Position numbers and translations under genes: made by a program. Shown here one piece after another: positions 1-8,068 of a stretch of 64,000 nt of DNA (position 1 is the first letter of the stretch; every line of letters begins with the position of its first letter). The notes below the pieces were generated by a model. It was not told the DNA's origin. It saw only the letters and a list, made by a program, of their open reading frames with translations, and searched no databases. Source of the DNA: Streptomyces sp. HPF1205 (GTDB lineage Bacteria; Actinomycetota; Actinomycetes; Streptomycetales; Streptomycetaceae); assembly GCF_020400825.1 (NCBI RefSeq), contig NZ_JAINVH010000011.1, positions 62,001 to 126,000 on the forward strand. Direction: 5' to 3'.

Positions 1-818
1 CTGTACTCGTGGATCGCGGTGCTATCGACCTTCCGGGGGAGGGCGTTGAGCAGTTCGCGGAGGTGGGCGGGGTTGTCGGCGCCGACGGCGACCGCGGTGA
101 CGGGCGGCAGGTGGTAGGCGAGGCGGAAAGCGGCCTGCAACCGACTCATATCGTCGGCGGGTCCTTGCAGGAAGATGCGGGGGTCGAAGGTCTGCCAGAC
201 CGGGTCGTCGGGGCTGCCGGCGAAGGGGCTCATGCCCCACCACGCGTTCGGCTTCCACTGGGCGGTGAGAGTCTCGGAGGCATCCAGCACCGCGCTGTTC
301 ACGGTCAGGCCGGCGCGGACCATGAGGACGTCCGGCCTGGGCGTCGTGGCATCGATCAGTTCGGGTAATCGGGACGGATGCCACGAGGCGACGCCCCAGG
401 CTCCGCACAGCCCCCTCGCCGCGGCCCCTTGCAGCGCGCCGCATGCGCTGGCCAGGGCCTCGGTGGCCTGCTCCCGGGGGCGTACGAGGCTGCGTTCGGG
501 GTTGTGGAGGAAGACCAGGTCCGGGGGACGGCGGAGGTCGGTGTTCGTCTGCTCCAGGGCCTGGAGCAGGCGGCCGGGGTCCAGGGAGTGCTCGGCATGG
601 CCGTTGCGGGTGGGGAAGAAGCCGACCTTGGTGGAGATGGTGAGTCTGGGGAGCAGGTCGCCGGCCACTCGGCGCAGGGTCTGGTGGGCGGTGAAGCCGT
701 GGTAGTTGAAGGCGGTGTCGATGGTGGTGACGCCGAGGTCGAGGGCCGTGGTCAGGGTGCGGCGTTCGTAACGAGACCGGTGTAGCCCGAGGACAACTCG
801 GGGGTGAGGGTGGCGCAT
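1..818 (-). CDS. Aldo/keto reductase, partial (3' end beyond the left edge)
   Basis: An open frame of 272 codons runs leftward from an ATG at 818 to the window edge without a stop. The translation has aldo/keto reductase character: after a short N-terminus comes TTALDLGVTTIDTAFNYHG, the usual cofactor-proximal segment with an Asp and a Tyr, then LTISTKVGFF and a PDLVFLHNPE strand. The family uses NAD(P)H to interconvert carbonyls and alcohols in a TIM barrel. The start is chosen because a strong GGAGGAG ribosome site precedes it. This ATG lies inside the end of the JmjC gene, so the two reading frames overlap by 67 nt and are probably translationally coupled. The substrate is unknown; in this setting it could be the neighbouring small peptide or an unrelated metabolite. 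The family call is fairly firm, the role is inference. Confidence 0.8.
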   Translation of the reverse strand, partial: MRHPHPRVVLGLHRSRYERRTLTTALDLGVTTIDTAFNYHGFTAHQTLRRVAGDLLPRLTISTKVGFFPTRNGHAEHSLDPGRLLQALEQTNTDLRRPPDLVFLHNPERSLVRPREQATEALASACGALQGAAARGLCGAWGVASWHPSRLPELIDATTPRPDVLMVRAGLTVNSAVLDASETLTAQWKPNAWWGMSPFAGSPDDPVWQTFDPRIFLQGPADDMSRLQAAFRLAYHLPPVTAVAVGADNPAHLRELLNALPRKVDSTAIHEY

Positions 819-1948
819 AGCTCCTCCTGGACCAGGATGTGGGCGACCTGTTCAACCTCGGCGCCTACCTGGGCGGCCGCTTGGGCGAGGTGGACGGGGT
901 AGCCGCTGAGCAGCAGCCGCAGGGCGGGCAGTGCCTTGGCGCGGAAGGTGAGCTTCTTGCCCGCCGCGGTGACCTCGACGGTGTCGCCGTGGTCGGTGAT
1001 CTGGGGCGGGAAGTGGGTGATGCAGGCCACGGCTTCCAGAGGGCCGAAGATGTCGAGGAACGGTACGTGGCGGGGGATGACGGCTTCCTGCTCGCGGGCG
1101 GTCAGGAAGTCCGCGGGGGTGCGTCGCCGTACGAGTTCGACGGCGGCCTCGGTCAGGGCCTGGGCGCTGGTGTGGCTGGTGCGGTCGAGGTCGTGGCGGA
1201 AGATCTCGTGTTCGCGGGACCAGTCGGCGAGCCAGGACAGCCAGCTCACGCCGGTGCGTTTGGCGAAGCCGAAGGTCATGTGGAGGCTCTTGCCAGGGCC
1301 GTTGCCGTTACGGGTGGCCTGGTGCCAGTAGCCGCGGGGGATGTGCATGACGTCGCCTGTGGCCATGGTGCCGGCCCAGACGATGTCGTTGCTGGGCTGG
1401 TCGTTGCGGTCGGCGTCACGGTAGAGCGGGGCGGTGCGGGAGGGGCCGCGTACTTCCCATTGCTTCTCGCCGGCGAGTTGGACGATGAGGACGTCGTGGT
1501 CGTCCCAGTGGAGGCGGAAGCCGGAGGCGTCGTTGGTGGTGAGGTAGGCGTTGACCTGGACGCGTTCGCGGGACCACCACTGCAGGGCCCGGCAGGTGAC
1601 TTCCATGGTGGGGTCGAAGGTGTTGACCTGGTCCAGGACGAGCGTGGCGCCTTGCCGGAGGAGGGTGCCGAGGCGGTGGGTGTTGACCATGCGCAGTGAC
1701 TGGCCGCGCAGGGTGACCTCGTCGGTGAGGTAGGCGTTGGGGTGGAGTTCCTCACCGTTCTGGAAGCAGCGGAACTGCGGGTTGGAAAGGCTGCGCCGCA
1801 TGGCCAGGTCCAGGAGCCGGTTGGGCGTGAGGATGCGTGTGGGTAAGGCGTCGTCGTCGATCGTGCCGCGGGCGAAGTCTCCTCCGAGCGCGCCGGAGCC
1901 CTTCCAGCCGAGGGCGGCCTCCATCGCCGTGATCAAGCGGTGGTCCAT
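752..1948 (-). CDS. JmjC/cupin-fold Fe(II)/2-oxoglutarate oxygenase
   Basis: The 398-residue protein has a central cupin/JmjC core. HWDDHDVLIVQLAGEKQW supplies an H-x-D iron-binding pair followed by the typical strand and Lys/Trp, and GDVMHIPRGYWHQA supplies the distal His. This matches the JmjC/cupin_4 family of ribosomal-oxygenase-like hydroxylases, which use iron, oxygen and 2-oxoglutarate to hydroxylate protein side chains. A helical C-terminal part of about 120 residues follows, as in ROX-type enzymes. The ATG at 1948 is preceded by a GGGGGAG ribosome site. Upstream, 91 nt away and on the same strand, lies a 54-codon peptide gene; downstream the aldo/keto reductase overlaps. The context suggests that the peptide is a substrate, but that is inference; a ribosomal protein or another protein is an alternative target. 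Confidence 0.82.
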   Translation of the reverse strand: MDHRLITAMEAALGWKGSGALGGDFARGTIDDDALPTRILTPNRLLDLAMRRSLSNPQFRCFQNGEELHPNAYLTDEVTLRGQSLRMVNTHRLGTLLRQGATLVLDQVNTFDPTMEVTCRALQWWSRERVQVNAYLTTNDASGFRLHWDDHDVLIVQLAGEKQWEVRGPSRTAPLYRDADRNDQPSNDIVWAGTMATGDVMHIPRGYWHQATRNGNGPGKSLHMTFGFAKRTGVSWLSWLADWSREHEIFRHDLDRTSHTSAQALTEAAVELVRRRTPADFLTAREQEAVIPRHVPFLDIFGPLEAVACITHFPPQITDHGDTVEVTAAGKKLTFRAKALPALRLLLSGYPVHLAQAAAQVGAEVEQVAHILVQEELCATLTPELSSGYTGLVTNAAP

Positions 1949-2039
1949 ATCTCCCCCAAGAGGTGGGTCGTCGTCCTGCTAGGGCCGCGGGCCCGCACGT
2001 GGTGCCTTTGTGCGGGTCCGCGGCTGGGTGCTGTGGTCG

Positions 2040-2204
2040 TCAGGCGGGGTGGTTCAGCGAATCGCCGTCGGGCCACGGATTGTCGCCGCCGCCGTCCGGC
2101 GGCGGGTCAGACCGGGTGACGTCATGCCGGTTGTGCACGCTGGCAAGCGCCTCAACCGCCATGAGGAGGCCGTCCTCGGGCGAGGAGGCCGGGTTCTCGG
2201 GCAT
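2040..2204 (-). CDS. Small acidic peptide, candidate RiPP precursor
   Basis: A 54-codon gene starts at the ATG ending at 2204, six or seven bases after a strong AAAGGAG ribosome site, which favours this start over an upstream in-frame one. The N-terminal half (GLLMAVEALASVHNR) would form an amphipathic helix, like many leader peptides. The C-terminal half is rich in Asp, Gly and Pro (DPPPDGGGDNPWPDGD) and ends in NHPA. It sits directly upstream of a JmjC-type oxygenase and an aldo/keto reductase on the same strand, an arrangement expected for a ribosomally made, enzymatically modified peptide. I do not recognise the family; no lanthipeptide, lasso or FxSxx motif is present. The gene itself is well supported by its ribosome site and context, the precursor role is inference. 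Confidence 0.6.
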   Translation of the reverse strand: MPENPASSPEDGLLMAVEALASVHNRHDVTRSDPPPDGGGDNPWPDGDSLNHPA

Positions 2205-2329
2205 CGCACACTCCTTTCTCTCCCTCATGGGCTATCCGCCTGGACTCAGGCGGAAGTTCGAGTTAAGCCGGGTAAGTAACAACATTCCACGACTTTTCCG
2301 GCCAAATGCAGCACTCGTCGAGCTGTTCA

Positions 2330-2617
2330 TCAGAGAGCGGCGCCAGCGTCGGCTCCTCGGTGGGGCCGGAGGGCGGGCGGTCTCGAGGGTTCCGTCGTGT
2401 GCCTGGCGCAGGAGGCGCAGGCGAACAGGTGGGTGGTCACTCCGCCGGGGGCGGTGCCGCTGCCGATCCACAGCACTCGGGCGTGCTCCCGGCCGCACCA
2501 CAGCCAGCAGCGGCCGGTCGTCCAGTGATTGCCGTCGTCGGTTTCCGCAGGCAGTGGAAGGCGCGCGATGCGGGGAGCGGCGAGCCTGCCCAGCCAGGGC
2601 CGTAGGTCGGTGCTCAT
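2330..2617 (-). CDS. Small hypothetical protein with Cys/His-rich centre
   Basis: This 95-residue protein begins MSTDLRPWLGRL. It contains CWLWCGREHARVLWIGSG and, later, FACASCARHT, so four cysteines and nearby histidines could bind a metal. Its ATG overlaps the stop of the upstream 173-residue gene (ATGA), showing operon organisation. Small proteins of this kind are often found near the RsbW-like ATPase/XRE regulator sets of Streptomyces. No biochemical function can be assigned. Confidence 0.65.
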   Translation of the reverse strand: MSTDLRPWLGRLAAPRIARLPLPAETDDGNHWTTGRCWLWCGREHARVLWIGSGTAPGGVTTHLFACASCARHTTEPSRPPALRPHRGADAGAAL

Positions 2618-3135
2618 CGCGGCTCACCCACCTCGTAGGCGGGCGTCGACCAGTCCGTCCCCGCTGCGGCCGTGAGGCGGGTCTTGCCCATGAACAGCCG
2701 GCCTGCCCGGGCCGTGGCGGCCATGTACGCCTGGACCACTTCCTTGGAGGCTCGCGCCCGCAGGGGGTCCAGCCCGACGGCCACCGCTACGGTTCCGCCG
2801 CCCAGCGTGAAGTCGCCCCAGAGGTCGCCGATCGGGGCGTGCAGCAGGTGCTCGCACCGGTCGAGCCGTAAGAAGGCATCCAGGCCGCGGATGTACAGCC
2901 GGGGTCCGATGTCCGGCAGCCGCCTGCTGCACTCGGCCAGCCGCAGCGACTTGGCCAGTCCGTACATGCGGATCGCCGCCTTCGCCGGGGAGCCGAGGCG
3001 ACCGGACGGTGGGCGGGCCAGCAGCAAGAAGGCCACAGGTCCGGCAGGCGTGCCAGCGATCCAGTGCCAGACGGCTAACGAGGCGATGAGGTCCGCTGTA
3101 GGTGCCTGGTCCGAGGTATCCGGTGTGCTCACCAT
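2614..3135 (-). CDS. Hypothetical protein of a Streptomyces regulatory cluster
   Basis: The 173-residue product starts at an ATG ending at 3135 and overlaps the upstream ATPase gene by 7 nt and the downstream small gene by 4 nt. It is largely helical with an alternating hydrophobic C-terminal part (FTLGGGTVAVAVGLDPLRARASKEVVQAYMAATARAG). No catalytic motif, signal peptide or membrane helix is evident. Its position between an RsbW-like ATPase and a small Cys-rich protein, opposite an XRE regulator, suggests a regulatory or partner role, but I do not recognise a defined family. Confidence 0.6.
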   Translation of the reverse strand: MVSTPDTSDQAPTADLIASLAVWHWIAGTPAGPVAFLLLARPPSGRLGSPAKAAIRMYGLAKSLRLAECSRRLPDIGPRLYIRGLDAFLRLDRCEHLLHAPIGDLWGDFTLGGGTVAVAVGLDPLRARASKEVVQAYMAATARAGRLFMGKTRLTAAAGTDWSTPAYEVGEPR

Positions 3136-3542
3136 GGGCTCGTCACGCCCTGCGGTGCCATGATCTTGAACTCGGTCCAGACGACTTTGCCGCGCGGGTC
3201 CTGCGGCTCGACGCCCCATTCGTCGGCGAGTTCGTCGACCAGCAGCAGTCCGCGGCCGGTCGTACTGTCGGCGCTGGGCGACTTGACCACTGGGTGGCGT
3301 CGGCTCGCGTCGTGCACTTCGATTCGGAGCAGGCCGTCCCGGCCGGACAGCGCGACGCGGAAGCTGTGGCCGTGCGTCTCGTCGTGGCGGACGACGTTGG
3401 TCGTCAGTTCCGAGACGCAGGTGAGCACGTCGTCACAGCGCTCGGTAACGCCCCAGGTGTCCAGGACTTCACGCACGAAGGAACGGGCAACGGGCACGGC
3501 GCCGGCCTCCCGGGGGAACTCCCGCGTCACAGGCCGCGGCAT
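3129..3542 (-). CDS. RsbW-like anti-sigma ATPase (HATPase_c)
   Basis: The protein carries the GHKL ATP-binding signature of SpoIIAB/RsbW-type kinases: an N-box in CVSELTTNVVRHDE and a glycine-rich lid near the C-terminus (TTGRGLLLVDELADEWG). From the ATG ending at 3542 (MPRPVTREFP) it is 137 residues, the usual size; the open frame extends further upstream but that part has poor coding character. Such ATPases are abundant in Streptomyces and often sit beside a divergent XRE regulator, as here. In well-studied relatives they bind sigma factors or phosphorylate anti-sigma antagonists. The partner here is unknown. Confidence 0.8.
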   Translation of the reverse strand: MPRPVTREFPREAGAVPVARSFVREVLDTWGVTERCDDVLTCVSELTTNVVRHDETHGHSFRVALSGRDGLLRIEVHDASRRHPVVKSPSADSTTGRGLLLVDELADEWGVEPQDPRGKVVWTEFKIMAPQGVTSPW

Positions 3543-3758
3543 CGCCGACCACCCGCCCGCCTGATCCCATACTGCTGGCCCGAGGTCCGGCGCCAGTTCG
3601 TGGCTTGGGCCGGGAGTTGCGCCGTGCGCAAGGTGGCATGGCCGCTTAACGGACGGCGGCCTGCTGTGCGTGCCATGGCGCCAACTCCCCTTGGTGCGAC
3701 GACTCGTGGTCTCTTCACAAGCCAACCGCCGCTGCCGACGAGCGGGTACCGTCGTGAG

Positions 3759-3776
3759 GGGTGTCAAAGGGTGTCA
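3759..3776. promoter_or_regulatory. Direct repeat GGGTGTCA x2 in divergent promoter region
   Basis: Within the 283-bp region between the divergent RsbW-like and XRE genes, GGGTGTCA occurs at 3759-3766 and 3769-3776, exactly 10 bp apart, so both copies lie on one face of the helix. The site is about 50 bp upstream of the XRE start and could be its operator. This is a sequence observation only. Confidence 0.4.
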
Positions 3777-3825
3777 CTTCCGCTACCGCTCGTGGCCGTG
3801 CCGATCTGAGGGGTAAAGGTTCACC

Positions 3826-5178
3826 ATGAAGTCGCCGAACACCGATCTCGCCAGATGGCTGGACCGTTCAGGCATGAGCCACAAGGAACTGGCCCGCCGC
3901 GTCAAAACCGCAGCTCAGGCATGGGGCCAGCCCCACGTGACCCCCGACGCCACGGCGGTGCGGCGCTGGCTGGCCGGCGACCGGCCCCGCCCGCCGGTGC
4001 CCGAGATCCTCGCCGACGTCTTCTCCGCCTGTTTCGGATACCGGGTCACCACCTACGACCTCGGGCTGGGCGAGAGCGGCACGGCGGAGCGCTCGCTGGC
4101 GTACAACGCCTCATTCGCCGTTACGGTGGAAGCCGTCGCCGACTTGGGGAGAGCGGACGTGGACCGTCGAAGCTTCCTGGCAGCAGCACCCTTCGCCGCC
4201 GTCGCGGCCGTCGGGCCGTCCCGTGACTGGCTGCTCAACACCCTCGACCAGCACACAGACCCCGGCCCACGCGTACGCCTCGAAGACGTCGTCGCCGTAC
4301 GGAACATGTTCGGCGAGTTCCAGCGCATGGACGTCCTCCAAGGCGGAGGCACCGGCCGGCTCATCCTGGCCGAGTACATGAACCAGCACGTCTTCCCGCT
4401 GCTGCGCCGTACGTACACGGACGACGTACGACGGGCGCTGTGCGAAGCGGCAGCCGAGCAGACCTACCTCCTGGGCTGGATGGCCTACGACAACGGCGAA
4501 CACGGCATCGCCCAGCGCTACCTCGTCCAATCCCTGCGTCTGTCCGAGGAATCCCGCAACCCCGCCCTCGGCGCCCACGTCCTGGCCGGCATGGCAGACC
4601 AGGCCACCCTCCTGGGCAACCCCGAGGAAGGACGACGCCTGGCCCAAGCCGGCCGCGCCGGACTCGCCAAGGGCACCTCACCCGCGTGCCTGGCCGACTT
4701 GTGGGCGCTGGAAGCCCGCGCCCTGGCCAAACTCGGCGACAGGACCGGCGCCGCCCACGCCGTCGTGCAGTCCGAGACCGCCTACAGCCGCGTGCGGTTG
4801 GAGGACGAGCAGGAGTGGGCCGCCTTCATCGACCCCGCCTACCTCCACGGCGAACACGCCAACACCTTCCGCGATCTCGGCGACACGGACGCGGCCGAAC
4901 AGCACGCCCGCCAGTCCATCGACCACGCCCGCGCCCAACGCCGCGCCCGCCGCGGCGCCATGTCCCAAGCCGCCCTGGCCGCCACCCACCTCCAGCGCGG
5001 CGACCTCGAAGCCGCTCACGCCGTCGGCCTGCGCACCCTGTCCCTCTCCCGGCAGGTGAAGAGCTCCCGGTGCGTCGAGGCCGTCCAGGATCTGCAAAGG
5101 CGCATGCAGCCGTTCGGGAACCACCGCCTGGTCGCGGACTTCAATGAGCGCGCCCGGGAGTTCGTGGCGGCTGCGTAG
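3826..5178 (+). CDS. XRE-family regulator with TPR-like C-terminus
   Basis: This 450-residue protein begins with a helix-turn-helix domain (residues about 5-75: LARWLDRSGMSHKELARRVK, then AVRRWLAGDRPRPPVPEILADVF). A hydrophobic stretch preceded by two arginines (VDRRSFLAAAPFAAVAAVG, around residue 115) resembles a Tat motif but is a common internal feature of this Streptomyces regulator family and is not at the N-terminus. The remainder is helical with TPR-like repeats. The ATG follows a GGGGTAAAGG ribosome site. It diverges from the RsbW-like operon, the usual regulator/ATPase pairing. It probably controls itself and that operon. Confidence 0.85.
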   Translation: MKSPNTDLARWLDRSGMSHKELARRVKTAAQAWGQPHVTPDATAVRRWLAGDRPRPPVPEILADVFSACFGYRVTTYDLGLGESGTAERSLAYNASFAVTVEAVADLGRADVDRRSFLAAAPFAAVAAVGPSRDWLLNTLDQHTDPGPRVRLEDVVAVRNMFGEFQRMDVLQGGGTGRLILAEYMNQHVFPLLRRTYTDDVRRALCEAAAEQTYLLGWMAYDNGEHGIAQRYLVQSLRLSEESRNPALGAHVLAGMADQATLLGNPEEGRRLAQAGRAGLAKGTSPACLADLWALEARALAKLGDRTGAAHAVVQSETAYSRVRLEDEQEWAAFIDPAYLHGEHANTFRDLGDTDAAEQHARQSIDHARAQRRARRGAMSQAALAATHLQRGDLEAAHAVGLRTLSLSRQVKSSRCVEAVQDLQRRMQPFGNHRLVADFNERAREFVAAA

Positions 5179-5460
5179 CGGGAAGAGCCGGTTCCGGCGA
5201 CCGTGATCACAGCCGCAGTCGGCATCACCACCGCCACGACCAGGCATCAGCATTTCAGCCGGAACGGAACTCGGCGCTCGACCGTCCATACTCCGCGGCG
5301 GCAAGAGCGTGCCGATTCGAAGACCGTGGACACCAGAGGTGGCCATCCGGTAAGGGCCGGTTCAGCCTGGACGCGCGGTAATCCAGTCATTCGCGATCCG
5401 AAACCTCACTTGGGAGCGAGGGCCAGCGTGCGATCCCACGTGGCGGGGTGGCCCCCGGCG

Positions 5461-5504
5461 CGGCCCCGCGGAGGCTCTGTCAGGAGCTTTCCCCCGCGGG
5501 GCCG
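5461..5504. terminator. Strong GC hairpin between convergent genes
   Basis: CGGCCCCGCGG (5461-5471) and CCGCGGGGCCG (5494-5504) form a perfect 11-bp stem with a 22-nt loop. It lies between the stop of the rightward XRE regulator (5178) and the stop of the leftward 843-residue gene (5537), so it could end transcription from both sides. No U-tract follows, as is common in Streptomyces. The rest of the 358-bp gap shows no credible gene. Confidence 0.6.
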
Positions 5505-5536
5505 TCGAGTGAGAGTTCGAGCAGCAGGTGCAGGCC

Positions 5537-8068
5537 CTACATCTGCAGGATCAGGGCTTCCACCTGGCTCAGCACCGTCACACTGTCCTGCGCGGTCCCA
5601 CGGGCCGACGCCAGACGTTCCATCCACTGGATGCGCTGGTCGGCGGGCAGAGGGTCTTCACCCAGCTGGGCACGCAGGCGGCTTGCTTCGTCGAAGTCCG
5701 TTAGGAGGGCCTTGGCCGCCTCGACCGCTCGCTGGTAGATGCCTTCTGCCAGCTCGATCCGGGCTGGCAGCTCCCCGCGGAGTTCAGCCAGACGGTCGCG
5801 TGGGTCGGCCGGCGGAACCTGCCCGTGCACGGTCGTGGCGTCGTCTTCCCCGTCAGTGCTTTCGGAATCTTCACCTGCATCGCCGGTGTCGCCAGCGGAA
5901 CCGCCAGTCCGGGAGGCACGGCCCAGATCCGTTGGGAAGAGGTGGTCGAACCATTCCTTGTCGGCGACGAAGGAAGTGACATCGCCGTTGATGTCCGGAG
6001 CGAGCACCATGCCCGGCACAATCGGGGTGCGGTCCTCCTCTGGCCAGAGCCTTTCTGCGTAGCAGACCGGCCGGTCACCGTCGGGTGCCTCGGGCGCCTG
6101 TGTCGCATCCGGGTGCTCCAGCACGGCCCGGGTGAAGGCGAGCAGGAGCTCTCTGCTGACGCCCGGTACTTTCTCGGTGTAGGCGAGCGTCAGTGCCGCC
6201 AGAGCGTTCGTCGGGGTACGGCGCACGCCCTTGCGTCCGTCTCCGGCCTCGCTGCCCTGGCCCGGGGTGATCAGCGGTTCGGGGGCATGGATCAGTGCGG
6301 GGGTCATCCGCCTCACCAATGTGGCCCACGCGGTGGCGTCTCCGGCCTTAGCCCCGAGGAGCAGTTCCTTGAGCGGCCTGGGATCCTGGCCGGAGCCCTC
6401 CTTGACCTCGGTCGTGCCGAACAGGCCGATCGCTGAGAGGATGTTGGCGCGGTGCAGGAACAACTGTGCAACGGCGGCCGACCAGAGCCGGGTACGGCTT
6501 TCGGCGGTCTTGGCACGGACCTGGCTCCAGGGAGCTTCCTGCAGGGCGGCCCTCACGACGGGCCAGTAGGGTCCGGTCTGCCGGTGCTGGCCTTTGCCCG
6601 TCTGCGGACCGGCAGGGGGCACGTCTGGAAAGACGAGCGTGGTGGTGGCCCGGATGGCGATGTCCCGCAGGGCGACCGGTGAGACCTTTTCGTCCACCGG
6701 CAGCAGGGGAGCCAGCGGATCGAGAGGGCCGTTGGCGGTCAGCGCGTCGCGCACGCCGTTCAGGTCGAGCAGATCCACTCCCTGGGCAGTGGGGAATGCC
6801 TCGGCCAGGATCGGGCCGAGCTTGCCCTCTTTGGCGTAGGCGTCGACGAGCGTGGCGAAGAGGGAGATCAGGCGGGCGTCCTCGTCGTACGGCTGGATTC
6901 CGCGCAGGTGGTCATTGATGTTCAGCGCCCGCAGTACATGTTCCAGGGCGGCCGGATTGCTGCAGCCGATGACGATCTCGGTCGGCACCGTGGCGATCTT
7001 CATCGCCCGCATGGACTTGTCGTCAGGTCCTGTCGTTTCCCGGGCGCTGGCCTCGTTGAAGTTGTGCGAGACGCGGTTGAGGATCTCGCGCTGGTTCAGC
7101 AGCAGTACGGCGGGGTCGTTAGGACCCTTAGTCAGCGGCACGGCGGACTGAGGCATTCCAGTGACCAGGTACTCCGAACGCAGGCTGAAGATGTCAAGTC
7201 GGGCCAAGGCACGGTTATTGGCGGTCACGGCGGCCATCCGCCACAGCCGGGAGGTGCTGCCGTCGGTGTTGGTGACCTGCCACTGCTGCAGGACACTCAT
7301 ACCCCGCGTCAGCTGGCCGGCGGCCACCAGGGCCTCCACCAGGTCGTAGCCGCGGGTTTTACCGGAACGCCGCAGGTTTTCCACAGCATAGCGGTGAATG
7401 TGAACGGCGACGTCGTACGGCTGCTCGGCCAGGATGAGAGCAGCCTTGGACTCTCCGTTCTCCTCTGCCGCGCGGACCACCGGGCGTGGCCGGCGCTGAC
7501 CGAGTGCAGCGAGCAAGGCTGCCTTGGCGCGCTCGGCCTCCCGCACTCGCTTGGTGGCCTGGGCGTGCTTCTCCTCCGCCGCCGCGAGGGCCGCGGCGGC
7601 ATGCGGGTCGTCACCGGGCGCCCGGCGCCGCAGATCGCGCTCCTTCTCGGCGAGCTTCCTGGCCTTCTCCGCACTGTCCGACTCGGCTTCGGCAGCTACG
7701 AGTTCGACGACACGCTGGGTGGCTTCCGGACTGGGCGGGGTCCACGCGCTGACGGTGCGGTCGTTGAGGTCCCACGGAACCGTGGCGGCGCCGTGGACAT
7801 CGCAAATGAGCAGGAGAACTCGGTCGTAACCCGACTGAACCACACGATAGGCAGAAGAGGAAAGCACCTTCTTGTTGCGCATGGTGACGACGATCTTTTT
7901 GATCTCGGTGTCGCCGAGGGCGGTCGCGAGCCCCTCCGTAATCGCAGAGCGCGGGGGCGGAATCACGCCCTCCTGCTCGCAGGTGTTCTCGACGGCGTCC
8001 GCGAGTTTCTCGCCCCAGGCATCGGTGCCGATGTAGACGTAGGTGCCGTCAGGCCGTTTGACTGCCAC
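5537..8068 (-). CDS. Large protein of unknown function, phosphorothioation locus
   Basis: I do not recognise this 843-residue protein. It starts at a GTG (8068) after an AAGGA ribosome site. Visible parts are an N-terminal region with alternating strands (MAVKRPDGTYVYIGTDAWGE, then IKKIVVTMRNKKVL and YDRVLLLICDVHG); a charged coiled coil at about residues 130-195 rich in Ala, Glu and Lys; a long helical middle; an acidic linker near residues 710-745; and a C-terminal coiled coil. No Walker, nuclease or methylase motif is evident. The middle contains several hydrophobic DALT/LLDL-type helices but no membrane segment. It is the most distal leftward gene of the block that starts with sspABCD, separated by 750 bp from the preceding HEPN-fusion gene. 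It may be a structural or DNA-binding partner of that defence block. Confidence 0.7.
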   Translation of the reverse strand: MAVKRPDGTYVYIGTDAWGEKLADAVENTCEQEGVIPPPRSAITEGLATALGDTEIKKIVVTMRNKKVLSSSAYRVVQSGYDRVLLLICDVHGAATVPWDLNDRTVSAWTPPSPEATQRVVELVAAEAESDSAEKARKLAEKERDLRRRAPGDDPHAAAALAAAEEKHAQATKRVREAERAKAALLAALGQRRPRPVVRAAEENGESKAALILAEQPYDVAVHIHRYAVENLRRSGKTRGYDLVEALVAAGQLTRGMSVLQQWQVTNTDGSTSRLWRMAAVTANNRALARLDIFSLRSEYLVTGMPQSAVPLTKGPNDPAVLLLNQREILNRVSHNFNEASARETTGPDDKSMRAMKIATVPTEIVIGCSNPAALEHVLRALNINDHLRGIQPYDEDARLISLFATLVDAYAKEGKLGPILAEAFPTAQGVDLLDLNGVRDALTANGPLDPLAPLLPVDEKVSPVALRDIAIRATTTLVFPDVPPAGPQTGKGQHRQTGPYWPVVRAALQEAPWSQVRAKTAESRTRLWSAAVAQLFLHRANILSAIGLFGTTEVKEGSGQDPRPLKELLLGAKAGDATAWATLVRRMTPALIHAPEPLITPGQGSEAGDGRKGVRRTPTNALAALTLAYTEKVPGVSRELLLAFTRAVLEHPDATQAPEAPDGDRPVCYAERLWPEEDRTPIVPGMVLAPDINGDVTSFVADKEWFDHLFPTDLGRASRTGGSAGDTGDAGEDSESTDGEDDATTVHGQVPPADPRDRLAELRGELPARIELAEGIYQRAVEAAKALLTDFDEASRLRAQLGEDPLPADQRIQWMERLASARGTAQDSVTVLSQVEALILQM

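Noticed and set aside
22-855. Leftward 277-codon open frame overlapping the aldo/keto reductase
   Set aside because: It is Arg/Pro-rich and out of frame with the well-supported reductase reading that starts at 818.
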